Source: Strigamia acuminata (taxonomy: Eukaryota; Arthropoda; Chilopoda; Geophilomorpha; Linotaeniidae). Taken from it: DNA of 60,000 bases. The translations under genes and the position numbers were made by a program. Positions 11,001 through 21,770 of the stretch are shown here, in pieces. How positions within the stretch are numbered: the stretch's first letter is position 1; every line of letters starts with the position of its first letter. The stretch is taken from NCBI GenBank assembly GCA_949358305.1, contig OX442314.1, positions 2,981,087 through 3,041,086 on the forward strand. Direction: 5' to 3'. Below the pieces are notes generated by a model, which saw only the letters and a list, made by a program, of their open reading frames with translations, did no database searches and had not been told where the DNA came from.

Positions 11001-11737
11001 AATTGGAACAATGGTTCCAGGAATCCCGCCAATCCCGTGATACCGGAAGTGGATACGGAGGAGCACAGACGGATTATGCAAATTACTTGGCACAACCGGA
11101 ACTGGATACCCAGGACCGGAAATGGATTCCACCAATCAAATTGATCGGTTGATCGATTGATCACCAAATGTCCTGTCCCGCAGAAACTGATGTTAAACTG
11201 TATTTAACATTAATAAACATTAATATATCTTTATATTAAATGTTCACAAAGCTTCGTTTTACTCCAATAAATTTAGGTTTATATTTATTCACACATTCTT
11301 TATTTATATCTTGAATTTACCGCTAAATCGTAATCGCGCCATCTTGTGGCAACATCGCGCATTGACAAATGCGGGTTTAGCAGACGACTCTTCGTAATTC
11401 GGCCGTGATATACTTATATCATGTAGTGAATGTTATTTAACATTCACTAATACAACATCTTTTGCTTTGAAACCTTATAAATAGCTTTATTTAGGAATTA
11501 TATCCATTTTACACAGAATATTGCAAAAATACCGTCATAATGACATAACAGCGCTTTTCCAGAGAAAATAGGCATTTATAGCCATTGTAAACTGTCACAA
11601 GGTCAACATAACTGGTCTTAGTCTTGGGGACCACCGGTTATTCCAGTGTTGCCGGACTGCTGAGTTTTTTCTCAACTTGGTGATTTGTTTTTTGATCAGT
11701 TCGAATTCTATGGGTGACGAGGTTGGCGCAGACGGAG
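11001..11737. other. Intervening sequence, no gene seen
   Basis: This lies downstream of the gag stop of element F, where its pol would be expected. No RT, integrase or protease frame is visible. A short inverted repeat (TAGTGAATGTTA...AACATTCACTA) sits at about 11423-11449. Confidence 0.4.
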
Positions 11738-13107
11738 TTATTTTTGTTCCGCCTGCGAAAGCCAGTTTTTTGTCATATTTTCAAATTGATCGGTGACTAG
11801 TTTTATCATCTTTTTCTGTTCGGCGGCTTTCTTTTCCTCCTTCTGTTTGAGGCGCTTTGGACAATTCTGCCGCCAATGTCCCTCCTCTTGGCAAAAGTTA
11901 CAGGGACGGCTCTTTCCTCCCTCTTGGTTGACTGGTTCTTTCGTGTATTCCTTGTAACAAGAAGACGAGATTGAATCCAAACAGTCTTCCTCAGCACCAG
12001 ACATCTGGGTTCGGTAAGCCTTCCCAGGAGGCGGTATGGGATTCGATCCACTATTACTCTTTTTTGACGGCAGGGGCTCAATGTTGCCGTTTAGGTAGTG
12101 CGTAGATTGTAAGAGCTTGGTAGAATCCATGCTTCTTTCTAATATCCTTTGTTTTCGGGCTATACATTGAGCTCGTTTCTCTTTGGTTAGTGACTCGGTG
12201 TAGCAGTCATTCGCTTCTTCATGTTTTCTCTCGATGTACCGATAGACTGCGTTAAAGCTGTTCCCTCTCGGGGCGTTCATGTCTCTCAGTATTTTCTTTG
12301 AGTAGGAGTTTAGCCCTTGATCGAATATGACTTTTTGCGCGTGTTGGTTAAATGGTACGTCCATTTCACCAAACAGGTCATTCGCACGTTGTATGTACTC
12401 GCGTAGTGTTTCTCCGGGAGCTTGTCGCATTGCGCTCACTCGCGCTTGTATTTCGCTATTTGTTTCTCCGTATTGGTTGTGGAATTTCACTACGAAATCT
12501 TCCCAGTTTCGTGGTTTAGCGCTACTATACCACTTCCGGGCTTGACTTATCAGCATCTCGGGTATTCCCCTCGTGACCATTTCGTCCGGTTCGGCTCCCA
12601 AGCGAGTAATGGTGAGGGCCACTTTGTCAAGAAACTGATTCCCAGCATTCCAGGAGCCATCGAACTTTATTAGACGCAGAGTCGTCCATTTGATGTTGTT
12701 ATCTTTCCGCGTATAGAGCCACTGGTTCGCCGAGTATTTCTGTAGGAGTCCCTCACTCCGGTCGTCCTCTTCGATTTCTTGGCTCCGCGTTAGTTGGAGT
12801 TTCTGGTCCATTGCTCGTAGTAGTTTCTGCTCCATGGCTTGTAATTGATCGCCTAGTGAGTTGTTCTCGCTAATTTGCGATGATGAACGTAGGTTGTCGT
12901 CGACTGGGTTGGGGAAGCTGCCGTCGGGTTGGATTGGTCTGGGTGGATCGGGTTGGTATTGGGGACGTATCATCGTTTCGGGTGTACAGAGTATTCGAAT
13001 TATTTGTTAGATTCTGTGAGACCGTCGAGGTTCCTTGGTCTGTCTTTACGGGTAGAGTGGTTTTATTCAGCTGTGTTCCGCGTAAGATCATATCGTCCAA
13101 TCGAGTC
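11738..13107 (-). pseudogene. C-terminal part of element F Gag, with retrotransposon Gag domain and zinc knuckle
   Basis: The main frame (12973-11738) carries a retrotransposon Gag core (WYSSAKPRNWEDFVVKFHNQ; then ETLREYIQRANDLF) and a CX2CX4HX4C zinc knuckle (CNFCQEEGHWRQNC) about 50 residues before the stop. The upstream segment (13102 to about 12870) is in another frame, so one frameshift lies near 12.87-12.97 kb. At its upper end the frame meets GAGTC, the target-site duplication of the gypsy insertion, and continues in the same register beyond 17965. No pol follows the stop, so this looks like a gag-only, non-autonomous or truncated element. Confidence 0.85.
13103..13107. other. Left target-site duplication GAGTC of the gypsy element
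   Basis: GAGTC at 13103-13107 directly precedes the 5' LTR, and GAGTC at 17965-17969 directly follows the 3' LTR. The five-base perfect match fits a Ty3/gypsy integrase. Confidence 0.95.
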
Positions 13108-13400
13108 TGTGAGGTTTGGACTACCTCGCGTTTGCGTCGCGTGCGCGTGCCGGCCGTTGCGCGTCGTGTGTGATGCGCGTGTGACGTTTTGGCGTGAGTC
13201 GCACGTATTTGCCACCTGGCGCACCTGCCGGTGCTGGCCGATGACGTCAGATGCCGGGCCAATAGTAGAAGTCGTCTCATCACCAGCTGATTCGTTTTGT
13301 TTACATTTTTGTAGTTTTTGAGATGATTAAACAGTTTTGTACAACACTTGAACCAAGAGAGTCGTTAATTGTTTTCTCGTCGAACTTCACATATCCGACA
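13108..13400 (+). repeat. 5' LTR of the gypsy element
   Basis: It starts TGTGAGG and ends CCGACA. A perfect CRE-type palindrome TGACGTCA lies at 13242-13249 and a poly(A)-like ATTAAA at about 13326. I see no clear TATA box. Confidence 0.95.
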
Positions 13401-13413
13401 TGGCGCAGTCGAC
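13401..13413 (+). other. Primer binding site of the gypsy element (tRNA-Ser-like)
   Basis: TGGCGCAGTCGAC follows the 5' LTR with no gap, and the same 13 bases serve element D. Its complement resembles the 3' end of tRNA-Ser with one mismatch, from memory of animal tRNA sequences. Confidence 0.8.
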
Positions 13414-13557
13414 ACGTTGAGCCGGGATAACGTCGCCGATACGTGAAGAGACGTGTAAGATTTCGCTCGCTTCGCGATCAGACGGACATTTGTACCGCGA
13501 TAAAAGTGAAAGGACACTCGTGCGGTGTGTGTGAAGGAAAGGAACTCACGAAATAAA

Positions 13558-16500
13558 ATGGCGGATATGAAAGGTGTGTTAACTTCAATTTGTGAGCCGG
13601 TTCTGGACCTTTTAACGTGTGAAAACATTCGTGACGAGTGTTTGTTACGGGGAATCGACGTAACCAACTGCAAAAAGAAGAGCGAATTTTTGGCCACAAT
13701 TTTGGCGGACAATGTGGCAAAAGATAAAGCCAAGGTCAACCCCGGGTCAACCCAGTCGGCCATTGTGGCGACTGCGGCGGGACTCGCCGGACAGATCAAA
13801 GTGCAGCATGAGGTGGACACGACGAAGGGAGTGCCCGTGTTCAAGGGAAAACGCGACGAGAACGTTGAACACTTCATCGAGTGCGTCGAGCGTGCGGCCA
13901 CGTTGGGAAAATGGACCGAGCACGCGAAAATTGCGGTGGCAAACGGACAATTGAAGGAGGAAGCTCTGTATTGGTATGACATTTTTGGAAAAAAATTTGT
14001 TTTGTGGTCGGAGTGGGTGGCGTCAATTAGGGACTATTTTTTGGACGTCGACACCTATGACAGGTGGAGGCAGCGAATCGCCGCAAGAAAGCAGCTGGAG
14101 AACGAGTCCCTCGCCACATATTTTGCCGCAAAAATTGCACTGATCGAGACAACAAAGAAGGCGTTCAGTTTTTCGAAGGATGACACGATAAATGTCACAG
14201 TAGAGGGAGTTCGCGATTTACACACTCGTGATTTATTTCGTATGGCAAAGTTTGACTCTTTTATTGAATTAATTAGGAAGGGACGCGAAATTGACCGGAA
14301 CAGAGAGGCCAGTGGATCACCACCGAGGACGACACCAAAGGAGGCTGGGAAAGCCAAGCTCGAGACCCGAATTAGGACGCCACGTGACGATACAACATAC
14401 AAAAAGGGAATGGATATGTCGAAGATGCAGTGTTGGCGGTGCAACGAGATTGGGCACTGCTCATTCGACTGCACGAAGGCGAAGAAACCCGAACAGAAGG
14501 ACGAAGAGGCGAAGAAGCAACAGAAAAGCGCCACTGGAAAGGTGAACATTTGCATGGTCAGGACAAAGTGTCCGGAATCGAATCTGGTGGTCGTTGATTG
14601 TCAGTCAGCGGAGCTCGGGGGACAGGTGGAGGCCCTGATCGATTGCGGGGCAAATTGTTCATCTGTGGACCAGGTATACATTGGCGATACCGTCGAGATC
14701 CGGCCAAATTTGGAGAAGGAATACTTCAAAACCGCAAATGGCGACAAACAAGTATTGGGCCATGTAGATTTGAACGTGCAGATTGGAAGAATGAGGACCA
14801 CGATTAATGACGTCGCCGTGGTACAGGACCCGCCTTTTCCACTGATCATCGGGATGGATTGGCGCAAGCAGGCGGGCCTGGCGTGGATGATATCCGGCGA
14901 CGGGGACGTGACTTTCTACAAGGAAATTAAGGATTCAACGTCAATGACGAATTGTCTTTTGCGTGCCAAGCAGCAGATTTCCGCCCAGGACCAGCTGTTC
15001 GGGGAGGAGGTAGAGGCGCTCGTGGGGGCGGCGGACGGGGACGTTTTGCCGGAGGAAAGAGAGCGACTCAGGCGGGTGTTGTGGAAGCACAGGGAGGCAT
15101 TCAGCGAACACGACGAACTGGGCGTGTGCGTGGACGAGGAATGCGAGATTCGTCTGAAACACGATAATCCCATCAAAGTCAAACCAAGAAAATTCTCGCC
15201 AGCCGATGAGAAGGCGTGCAGCGAGACAATGGCGCTTTGGTTGAGGTTGGGAATATGTCGACCCTCAACGTCGCAGTACAATTTTCCGTTGTGGTTTGTT
15301 AAACAGGGAGAGACCAAGCAAAAGCTAAGACCGGTACTCGATTTACGACGTTTAAATGAGATTGTGGATGTGTCTATGTACCGGATGCCAACAATTGATG
15401 AAACAATAGAATTTTTATTAGAAGGGCAACCAATGTATTTTAACATTGGCGACGTCGCGATGGCGTTTTACCACGTTTTGCTGCGTAGCGGGGACTGTCA
15501 TAAGATAGCGTTTTTGACACCGGAAGGGCTCATGGAATTAACAAGAATGCCAATGGGTTTGAAGATTTCACCATTCAAAATGCAAGAAATAATGGACAAG
15601 TTGTGTAGACGGGTGGAGCGCACCGCTGCATACGTGGATGATGTCGGCCAATCCAGCCGCATCGTGGATGAGTTAATTTCGAGATGGGAAAAATTTTTGG
15701 AGGAATTGGAAAAAAAGGGTCTACGAGTTCGCTTGTCAAAATGCCAACTTTTGCGGAAGGAAGTGAGTTTTCTCGGGTATATCGTGTCGCGGCAGGGGAA
15801 GAGACCGGACCCAGCGCGTTTGCAGGCCATTGACCGGTTTCAGCGTTTTCGTAACGCAAGGGACGTTCGTGCATTCTTGGGATTTGCCGGGTACCATCGC
15901 CGGTTCGTGAAGGGATTTGCCGCGAAGACCAAAATACTGCAGATGCTTACCAAGAAAGATGTACGCTTTATTTGGACCGAGGCTCATCAGGGGGCAGTGG
16001 AGGCGATTCGTGAGGAACTGAAGGCGTGCGATTGGCTTGCCCATTTTCAACGCGAGGCCGAGACGTGCGTGAGTGTGGACGCAAGCCACGACGGCTTGGG
16101 CGCTACTCTCCAGCAGCGGCAGGACGGAGAATGGGTCACCATCGCTTTTGCGTCGAGAGGAATACCGCAGTCGTACGCCGCAGCCCATTCAAACGAGCTG
16201 GAGTGCCTCGCCGTCCACTGGGCAATCACTGAGAAGTTCCGCTCATACTTATTGGGGATAAAGTTCGTGCTGTTCACAGACAACTGGGCAGTGGCCCATA
16301 TGCTGGCCAAGACGGATTTAAACAGAAAATACGCGAGGTGGATTTTGGACTTGCAAGAGTTCGATTTCACAATGAAGCACAAGAAGGGGAAGGAAAACGA
16401 GATTCCGGACGCCCTTTCTCGTGCGATTGAGTCTAAAGTAGCGGTGACACTGGCAATGATTAAATTGAGAGACAGCACACTGAGGGAGGAACAGGGAAAC

Positions 16501-17676
16501 GACGCGTTTTGCAGAGAGAAGGTGGCAAATCTGCCAACAGAGTTTGAGGTGGTCGAAGGGCTGCTGCTTCACGCGGAGACGCGGCGAAATAGAAAATGTT
16601 CACAGATAGTGGTCCCGAGGAATATGACCGAAAGGTTGATGAAGGCCGTCCACGAGTCATGTGGGCATGCGGACGCCTACAAGACATTGTCGAGGTTAAG
16701 AAGGAGACATTGGTGGAAGGGAATGCAGGGAGCTGTTAAGAGCTTCGTGCGTGGTTGTCAGGGGTGCCAGCGTCAAAATCACAGAACCGCAAAGCCGATG
16801 GGTTTGCTGACAAACCGGCCTATCCCGCCCAGACCTTTTCACACGATTGCGATTGATCACGGCGGTCCATACCCATGCAGTGGGGGAAATTTATTTATAT
16901 TGGTAATAATCGATTTATTTTCCAAATTTGTTGTGGCAGTGCCAGTCCGTAACACCAAGGCGGCAACATCAGTCGAGAAAGTCAGTGCAGATGTCTTCGG
17001 ACGCTTCGGACCCGCGAGAAAAATCATTACGGATGCCGGAACCTCTTTCGTCGCCAAGGAGTTCGTGAACTTCGCGGAGGGTGAGGGCGCGGAGGTGGAG
17101 GTTTGCCCACCATATCATCACGCCTCAAACGGTTTAGTCGAGCGAATGGTGCAGACGATTGTCCAGAAGTTGCGAAAGGCCGAGGGAGGGCTGGAGAAGT
17201 GGGCAAGGAATTTACAAGATCAGATATGGGCGATAAACAATACGGTGCAGTCATCATCGCGGTTCACGCCATTCGAGCTGGTGCACGGCTACACACCCGA
17301 CTTTAAGGAGGAGTTGGTAATAATCGAGGAGGAAGATCAGACGGAGGGGCTCGAGAGGCTGTGGGAAGATAGGGAGGAGGCGATTTGTAATCTGGAGGAG
17401 GCTGGAAGGTCGCACAAAGACCGTTTCGACCGCAATAGAGAGGCGTCCGGACTGCAGACGGGGGACAGGGTGCTTTTCACGAAGGGACAACGGCAAAGGA
17501 AGTCCGACGCACTTTACGAGGGCCCCTACACAATTGTGGAGCGTTTGGGGACGGAAGTTTTTATTTTATCAGGCGATGACGGACGAACATGGAAGGCACA
17601 CGGCGCCCAATTAAAAAGGTTCAGCGGAGAGGAAGCTGTGATGGGGGCCATCACCTCCCCTAGGGGGGGCGTGTGA
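13558..17676 (+). CDS. Gypsy Gag-Pol polyprotein, intact single frame
   Basis: I chose the ATG at 13558 (MADMKG); no earlier in-frame ATG follows the leader. The protein has 1,372 residues. Order: Gag; zinc knuckle CWRCNEIGHCSFDC (about 291); aspartic protease with LIDCGA (about 360), where the usual Thr or Ser is Cys; reverse transcriptase with YVDD (about 694); RNase H with VDASHDG (about 841); an H2C2 zinc-binding integrase head (about 1033-1071); an integrase core with Asp (IDHGGPY), Asp (ITDAGTSF) and Glu (LVERMV); and a GPY/F module (YEGPYTIVERLG, about 1320). RT-before-integrase order makes it Ty3/gypsy. Gag and Pol share one frame with no shift. The stop codon TGA (17674-17676) lies in the first bases of the 3' LTR. 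Confidence 0.95.
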   Translation: MADMKGVLTSICEPVLDLLTCENIRDECLLRGIDVTNCKKKSEFLATILADNVAKDKAKVNPGSTQSAIVATAAGLAGQIKVQHEVDTTKGVPVFKGKRDENVEHFIECVERAATLGKWTEHAKIAVANGQLKEEALYWYDIFGKKFVLWSEWVASIRDYFLDVDTYDRWRQRIAARKQLENESLATYFAAKIALIETTKKAFSFSKDDTINVTVEGVRDLHTRDLFRMAKFDSFIELIRKGREIDRNREASGSPPRTTPKEAGKAKLETRIRTPRDDTTYKKGMDMSKMQCWRCNEIGHCSFDCTKAKKPEQKDEEAKKQQKSATGKVNICMVRTKCPESNLVVVDCQSAELGGQVEALIDCGANCSSVDQVYIGDTVEIRPNLEKEYFKTANGDKQVLGHVDLNVQIGRMRTTINDVAVVQDPPFPLIIGMDWRKQAGLAWMISGDGDVTFYKEIKDSTSMTNCLLRAKQQISAQDQLFGEEVEALVGAADGDVLPEERERLRRVLWKHREAFSEHDELGVCVDEECEIRLKHDNPIKVKPRKFSPADEKACSETMALWLRLGICRPSTSQYNFPLWFVKQGETKQKLRPVLDLRRLNEIVDVSMYRMPTIDETIEFLLEGQPMYFNIGDVAMAFYHVLLRSGDCHKIAFLTPEGLMELTRMPMGLKISPFKMQEIMDKLCRRVERTAAYVDDVGQSSRIVDELISRWEKFLEELEKKGLRVRLSKCQLLRKEVSFLGYIVSRQGKRPDPARLQAIDRFQRFRNARDVRAFLGFAGYHRRFVKGFAAKTKILQMLTKKDVRFIWTEAHQGAVEAIREELKACDWLAHFQREAETCVSVDASHDGLGATLQQRQDGEWVTIAFASRGIPQSYAAAHSNELECLAVHWAITEKFRSYLLGIKFVLFTDNWAVAHMLAKTDLNRKYARWILDLQEFDFTMKHKKGKENEIPDALSRAIESKVAVTLAMIKLRDSTLREEQGNDAFCREKVANLPTEFEVVEGLLLHAETRRNRKCSQIVVPRNMTERLMKAVHESCGHADAYKTLSRLRRRHWWKGMQGAVKSFVRGCQGCQRQNHRTAKPMGLLTNRPIPPRPFHTIAIDHGGPYPCSGGNLFILVIIDLFSKFVVAVPVRNTKAATSVEKVSADVFGRFGPARKIITDAGTSFVAKEFVNFAEGEGAEVEVCPPYHHASNGLVERMVQTIVQKLRKAEGGLEKWARNLQDQIWAINNTVQSSSRFTPFELVHGYTPDFKEELVIIEEEDQTEGLERLWEDREEAICNLEEAGRSHKDRFDRNREASGLQTGDRVLFTKGQRQRKSDALYEGPYTIVERLGTEVFILSGDDGRTWKAHGAQLKRFSGEEAVMGAITSPRGGV

Positions 17677-17964
17677 GGTTTGGACTACCTCGCGTTCGCG
17701 TCGCGTGCGCGTGCCGGCCGTTGCGCGTCGTGTGTGATGCGCGTGTGACGTTTTGGCGTGTGTCGCACGTATTTGCCACCTGGCGCACCTGCCGGTGCTG
17801 GCCGATGACGTCAGATGCCGGGCCAATAGTAGAAGTCGTCTCATCACCAGCTGATTCGTTTTGTTTACATTTTTGTAGTTTTTGAGATGATTAAACAGTT
17901 TTGTACAACACTTGAACCAAGAGAGTCGTTAATTGTTTTCTCGTCGAACTTCACATATCCGACA
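17672..17964 (+). repeat. 3' LTR of the gypsy element
   Basis: It is identical to the 5' LTR except for a C/T and a T/A difference near its start. A polypurine tract (AGGGGGGGCG) ends at 17671. The CRE palindrome TGACGTCA is at 17806-17813. Confidence 0.95.
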
Positions 17965-17969
17965 GAGTC
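17965..17969. other. Right target-site duplication GAGTC
   Basis: It is identical to 13103-13107 and directly adjoins the 3' LTR end. Confidence 0.95.
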
Positions 17970-19522
17970 CCTGTTAGAGCTCCATCCAACTTTTTGATGA
18001 AAACGTAGTCATCTCTCTCGGCATGCGCGTCTGCAATATGTTTCTTCTCAAGGTCTGCTCTGACCTCGTTGATTTCTTCCATTGTCGGCATCGCCAGTTT
18101 ATTTCGACCCGCTTCGTTTCTCTTTTGATTTTGATTATTTAACAGTTTGATTAATTCTGAATTCGGATCGTTTGGGTGCGCATTACTGGTTTGGCCAGTT
18201 TTTGCTGCGAATGAATTTTTTAGCGCCCACGATTCGGTACCTTTATTGTTACGGCGATCTTGTATAAAGGCTTCGTATAGTTCTTCCTTTACTTCGTCGG
18301 TTTCGTCAACTATGCTATCGAGGCCGTAGACCCATAGGTGCTTCCTAGATGTAGATTCGTCGCTTTTTTTCCCCAATTGTTGAGTTAACTTGACTCGGCA
18401 TCGTTTATCGTCGCTCTTCTCTATCGTAGTTGCCGGTCGCTTCCCGTGTATTATCTGAAGGACACGATCCAATTCCTCGAATGGGTTTTTTCTCTTGTCG
18501 ATGGTGATATTATGTTCACGGGCTAGGTCGGCCACTTCTAAGGCCATCGTTACTAGTTCGGCTGTTGATCGGGGTCAGGGTGAGGACATTACGGAGCTCG
18601 TTCTGGAGTGGGTCGGGGAGGATGCAGTGGACTGACCACTGTATTTTTGTTGGTGTTGAATCCATTCCTTTTCGAGTAAGGCTTGTTTTTCTTGGACTTC
18701 TCGGGTCAGTCTCTGCTCCATCTCGTCTATTCTCCTCTGATTTTCTTGAGCCACGGCCCGTTCCATCGCTAACTTCCTTGCTTCGTTTTCTCGTATTACT
18801 TCTCGCATTATCTCAGCCTTTCTCTCCTCCAAGGCGTCTATTCTCGCCTGATCAGCAATCTCACGTTCCATTTCGGCTCGTTTTTTGGCTATTTCCTGAG
18901 CCATTTCGCGTTCGAATGTGGCTCGCCTATCTGCCGCTTTTTCTTGTCTTGCCTGATTTGCTCTGGCTCGTTCGCGCAATATTGCGGTTGACGTTGTGGT
19001 CGCACTCTTGACGAGGGTCATTTGGTCTCTTATGGAAGTCGACCGTGGCGAATTTGGTAGTGACATTGATGGTACTAGCGAACGATGAAACGCTAATTGT
19101 TTCCGGGGTGTCAATTTTTCGTGCTGGCCATTAGCTCGATCGATTTGGGCTGGTTGATCGTCTGCGGTTTTGTTAATACGATTTACTAATTTGTTTTGAC
19201 GATCGTTTTTATTGTTTAGCCTGCTGTTGCTTGGGTCATTTGGGTCGTTGAAACTATGGATAGGTGAGTCCTGTCCGTTTCCTTCGCTTAAATCTTCATC
19301 TTCACTGGACTCATCATTGGTTAGATCGTGGTCGCTTTGGATCGGTGATTTCCGTTCTTGGCTTTCGTCGTGTTCCAATTCATTTTCGTGAATTTGAGCT
19401 TCCGGCGTCAAGAGTGGATCGTAGACCGTTCCATCTTGGTGTTCACGTTCTTGTCTTCGCTCGTAACGTTTTTCACGATCGCTGGTGGTGGTCGCACAAT
19501 TATTCGTGTTTGATTTCGACAT
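17965..19522 (-). pseudogene. N-terminal part of element F Gag, with one nonsense codon
   Basis: A long minus-strand frame begins with ATG at 19522 (MSKSNTNN) and encodes a highly charged protein with a long helical, coiled-coil-like middle (many REMAQEIAKKRAEMER-type stretches). A single TGA at 18575-18577 interrupts it; the next codons continue in the same frame to 17965, where the gypsy insertion cuts it. With the part at 11738-13107 the original Gag would have been roughly 970 codons, long for this family. The nonsense codon, a later frameshift and the insertion make it non-functional. Confidence 0.8.
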
Positions 19523-19637
19523 TTTTGAAGTTTGATTGACTCAAATGGTTTTGATAATTTGGTGGTTCGAGTTTGACTCAAACGATTTCGATATCCCGGT
19601 ATTTCTCAGGTTTTGGATAGTTTGCTAAATTCAAACG

Positions 19638-19655
19638 ATCCCGGACAGGCCCCCA
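19638..19655 (-). other. Primer binding site of element F (tRNA-Pro-like)
   Basis: The plus strand reads GATCCCGGACAGGCCCCCA around this point. It resembles the 3' end of animal tRNA-Pro plus CCA with about two mismatches. As in element E, two bases (CG) separate it from the LTR end. Confidence 0.55.
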
Positions 19656-19657
19656 CG

Positions 19658-20590
19658 TGTCGTGATTCGACTTTAGTGGATGAGAAATACAAATATTTTG
19701 TCGGGACAAATAACACACTTTATTAAACAAGTACGAAATATTCGATACAATGGATAAATGTATTATTGTTGGTCTCGGATCCTGTTGCGAATACGAGTCG
19801 TTGCTGAAACAATCAGCCCTTGATTGTTCAGACTTACACGTGGCTTATATTGTCTGTTGTCTAGGGTTATATTTTCTGCTCTTTGCGAATCGAGTCAGTC
19901 TCAATTCGATTAGCAGTTTGGATATGAAATCAAACAAAGCCCACTTCGTTTGGAACACGTGGCGCACGTGTTACTTATCGCCAAAGTGGTCGGTTGAATC
20001 CAAATTAAATCCGTTTGGAATTTCGGTCGAGTTAGTCTCAACTTCGTTCCGTGCGCGTGGTGCGCGGGATTCTTTCGCCAATATGTTTGGTCAGTCAAAA
20101 CTAGACGAAATTGTTTCGTGTACGTGTGTTCTGCGGAACACGTGGCGTACGTATTTTCCTTCGGCGATCGATCGGCGATTTAGGCCCGAAGTCGTGTTCG
20201 GTTAACACGTGCTTCGTTAATTCGCTTCGTGCGATTCGTTCGGAATATTTATTCCAACGTGGTCTGACCACGTCAAATAAATGTGATTGTCTGCTTACAG
20301 TTAGTATGGTCAGCGGGCACCGGTCCTCGATCAATCCGATAAAACGGCCTGAAAGGTGAGGAAATTGGTGCTCTTGCTGAAATCTGGTTACTGTAGTGTC
20401 ATTTCCGGTCAAGCCTCGGTCTTATATACTGACCGGAAGTGACGCAATATGTAGATTATTCTGATTATTCAGATCCGCAGAAATACGAGACTAGTCAATC
20501 TAGTCTATTTCTGGTAGCGCTCCTGGCGGTCAAACTCATTAACACGATAAATCCCATCGATTTATCTTCAGGTGATCCGGAATCAGCACA
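19658..20590 (-). repeat. 5' LTR of element F (upper boundary approximate)
   Basis: The low end TGTCGTG is next to the PBS. In sense orientation there is a TATATAAG box (20421-20428) and an AATAAA signal (19719-19724), as in LTRs D and E. The upper limit is a guess at a ...CAGCACA ending. No partner LTR was recognised below the gag stop at 11738. Confidence 0.55.
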
Positions 20591-21770
20591 CCAGGTTTAG
20601 CCTGGTTTCAGAATTTTTAGATCCTTTTTAAAGGCTTTTATTTAACTTGATTTGAACATTTGTTTGTTTGTGTGTTTGTGTTGTTCAACGTCCGGTCACG
20701 TGACCTGTAATGTAATTTTTTAGAATCGCAGCGCCACCTGGCGGAACCTGTGTCCTTTAATAAATGCCAAAATGTTCGCCGGTACAAATTTTGATGTTTT
20801 CGATACTAAAAAAGGTTCTAACATTCTGAAACCTGATTGAAACAAAAATTTTTATCTTCCAAAAAAAATTTTTTTTAAATATTATTTAGAAAAAGTACTT
20901 TGTTGAAAGTTTTTTGGCATGATCACGGCAATCACGAAACATTCTGCAGTAGTAGCGCACACTGGCGGCAATTTGAAAAACCAATTTAAAAGGCTTTTTC
21001 CAAAACGTAATTTTTTATATTTACTTGTTTAGTATCAAACGATCATTTGTTTACCTTTTGTCATTTTTTGACGAGCTAAAAGGAAAAAGTAATTTTTTAT
21101 ACAATTTTTAAAATTTTTGGATTCGGAAAAAGAAAATATGTCAATATCACATAAAAAAAATCATTTTTGAACCATCATGACATGAATCATGGAGTTTGAA
21201 ATCAAAAGTAGTGGATAAACAAACGAATTTTGTAAAAAAAAAAAAAAAAAAAAATTAAATTTTTAAATCCATTTATATATACTTGTATGTTATATGTAGA
21301 ACTTGCATAAAATTTCAAAAAGAAAATCCCGTTTGTTTTCGAGGAAAAAAATAAAAACATTTTTGGAGGTCCAAATCAACCCTACAAAAATAATTCAGAT
21401 TGAATTCAAAAGTCGTGGGTAATCAAAGAAACTTCGTTACACCACAACATACAGATTTTCAACTATTTTCTCTATCAAACTGTCGACTATTTTATTTATA
21501 AAAAAAAAACATCTATCTCTAAGCGCACTTTCCAATGGCAGAGTTTACAATTACGTCATAGTGACGTCACACTAGAATGAAAACGAGGCTAAGGGGTATG
21601 TTTGTATACAGTTAACATACAATTCTGGATGAATTGTATGAATTTCTTTAAATTAAATTAGAAAATAGACAAGAGGATAACAGCAGTAGTTCCACCAGAA
21701 GAAATGAAACAAAAAAATATATTTTTAGACTTTAAAATAAAAGTTTTCAAAAAAAGGGAGAATAGTTTGA
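20591..21770. other. AT-rich intergenic sequence, no gene seen
   Basis: There are no frames of interest. A run of about 20 A residues lies near 21234-21254. It may hold old transposon fragments that I cannot name. Confidence 0.5.

Larger units (their letters stand above)
13108..17964 (+). mobile_element. Complete Ty3/gypsy LTR retrotransposon
   Basis: The element is 4,857 bp: 5' LTR, PBS, one gag-pol reading frame, polypurine tract and 3' LTR, flanked by a 5-bp duplication. The two 293-bp LTRs differ at only two positions by eye, so the insertion is recent. It lies in the opposite direction to, and inside, the gag gene of element F. All structural parts needed for mobility appear present. 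Confidence 0.97.

Noticed and set aside
9532-20590. LTRs E and F as the two ends of one element
   Set aside because: Both lie beside different PBSs on the same strand and show no alignable sequence, so both are 5' LTRs of separate elements.
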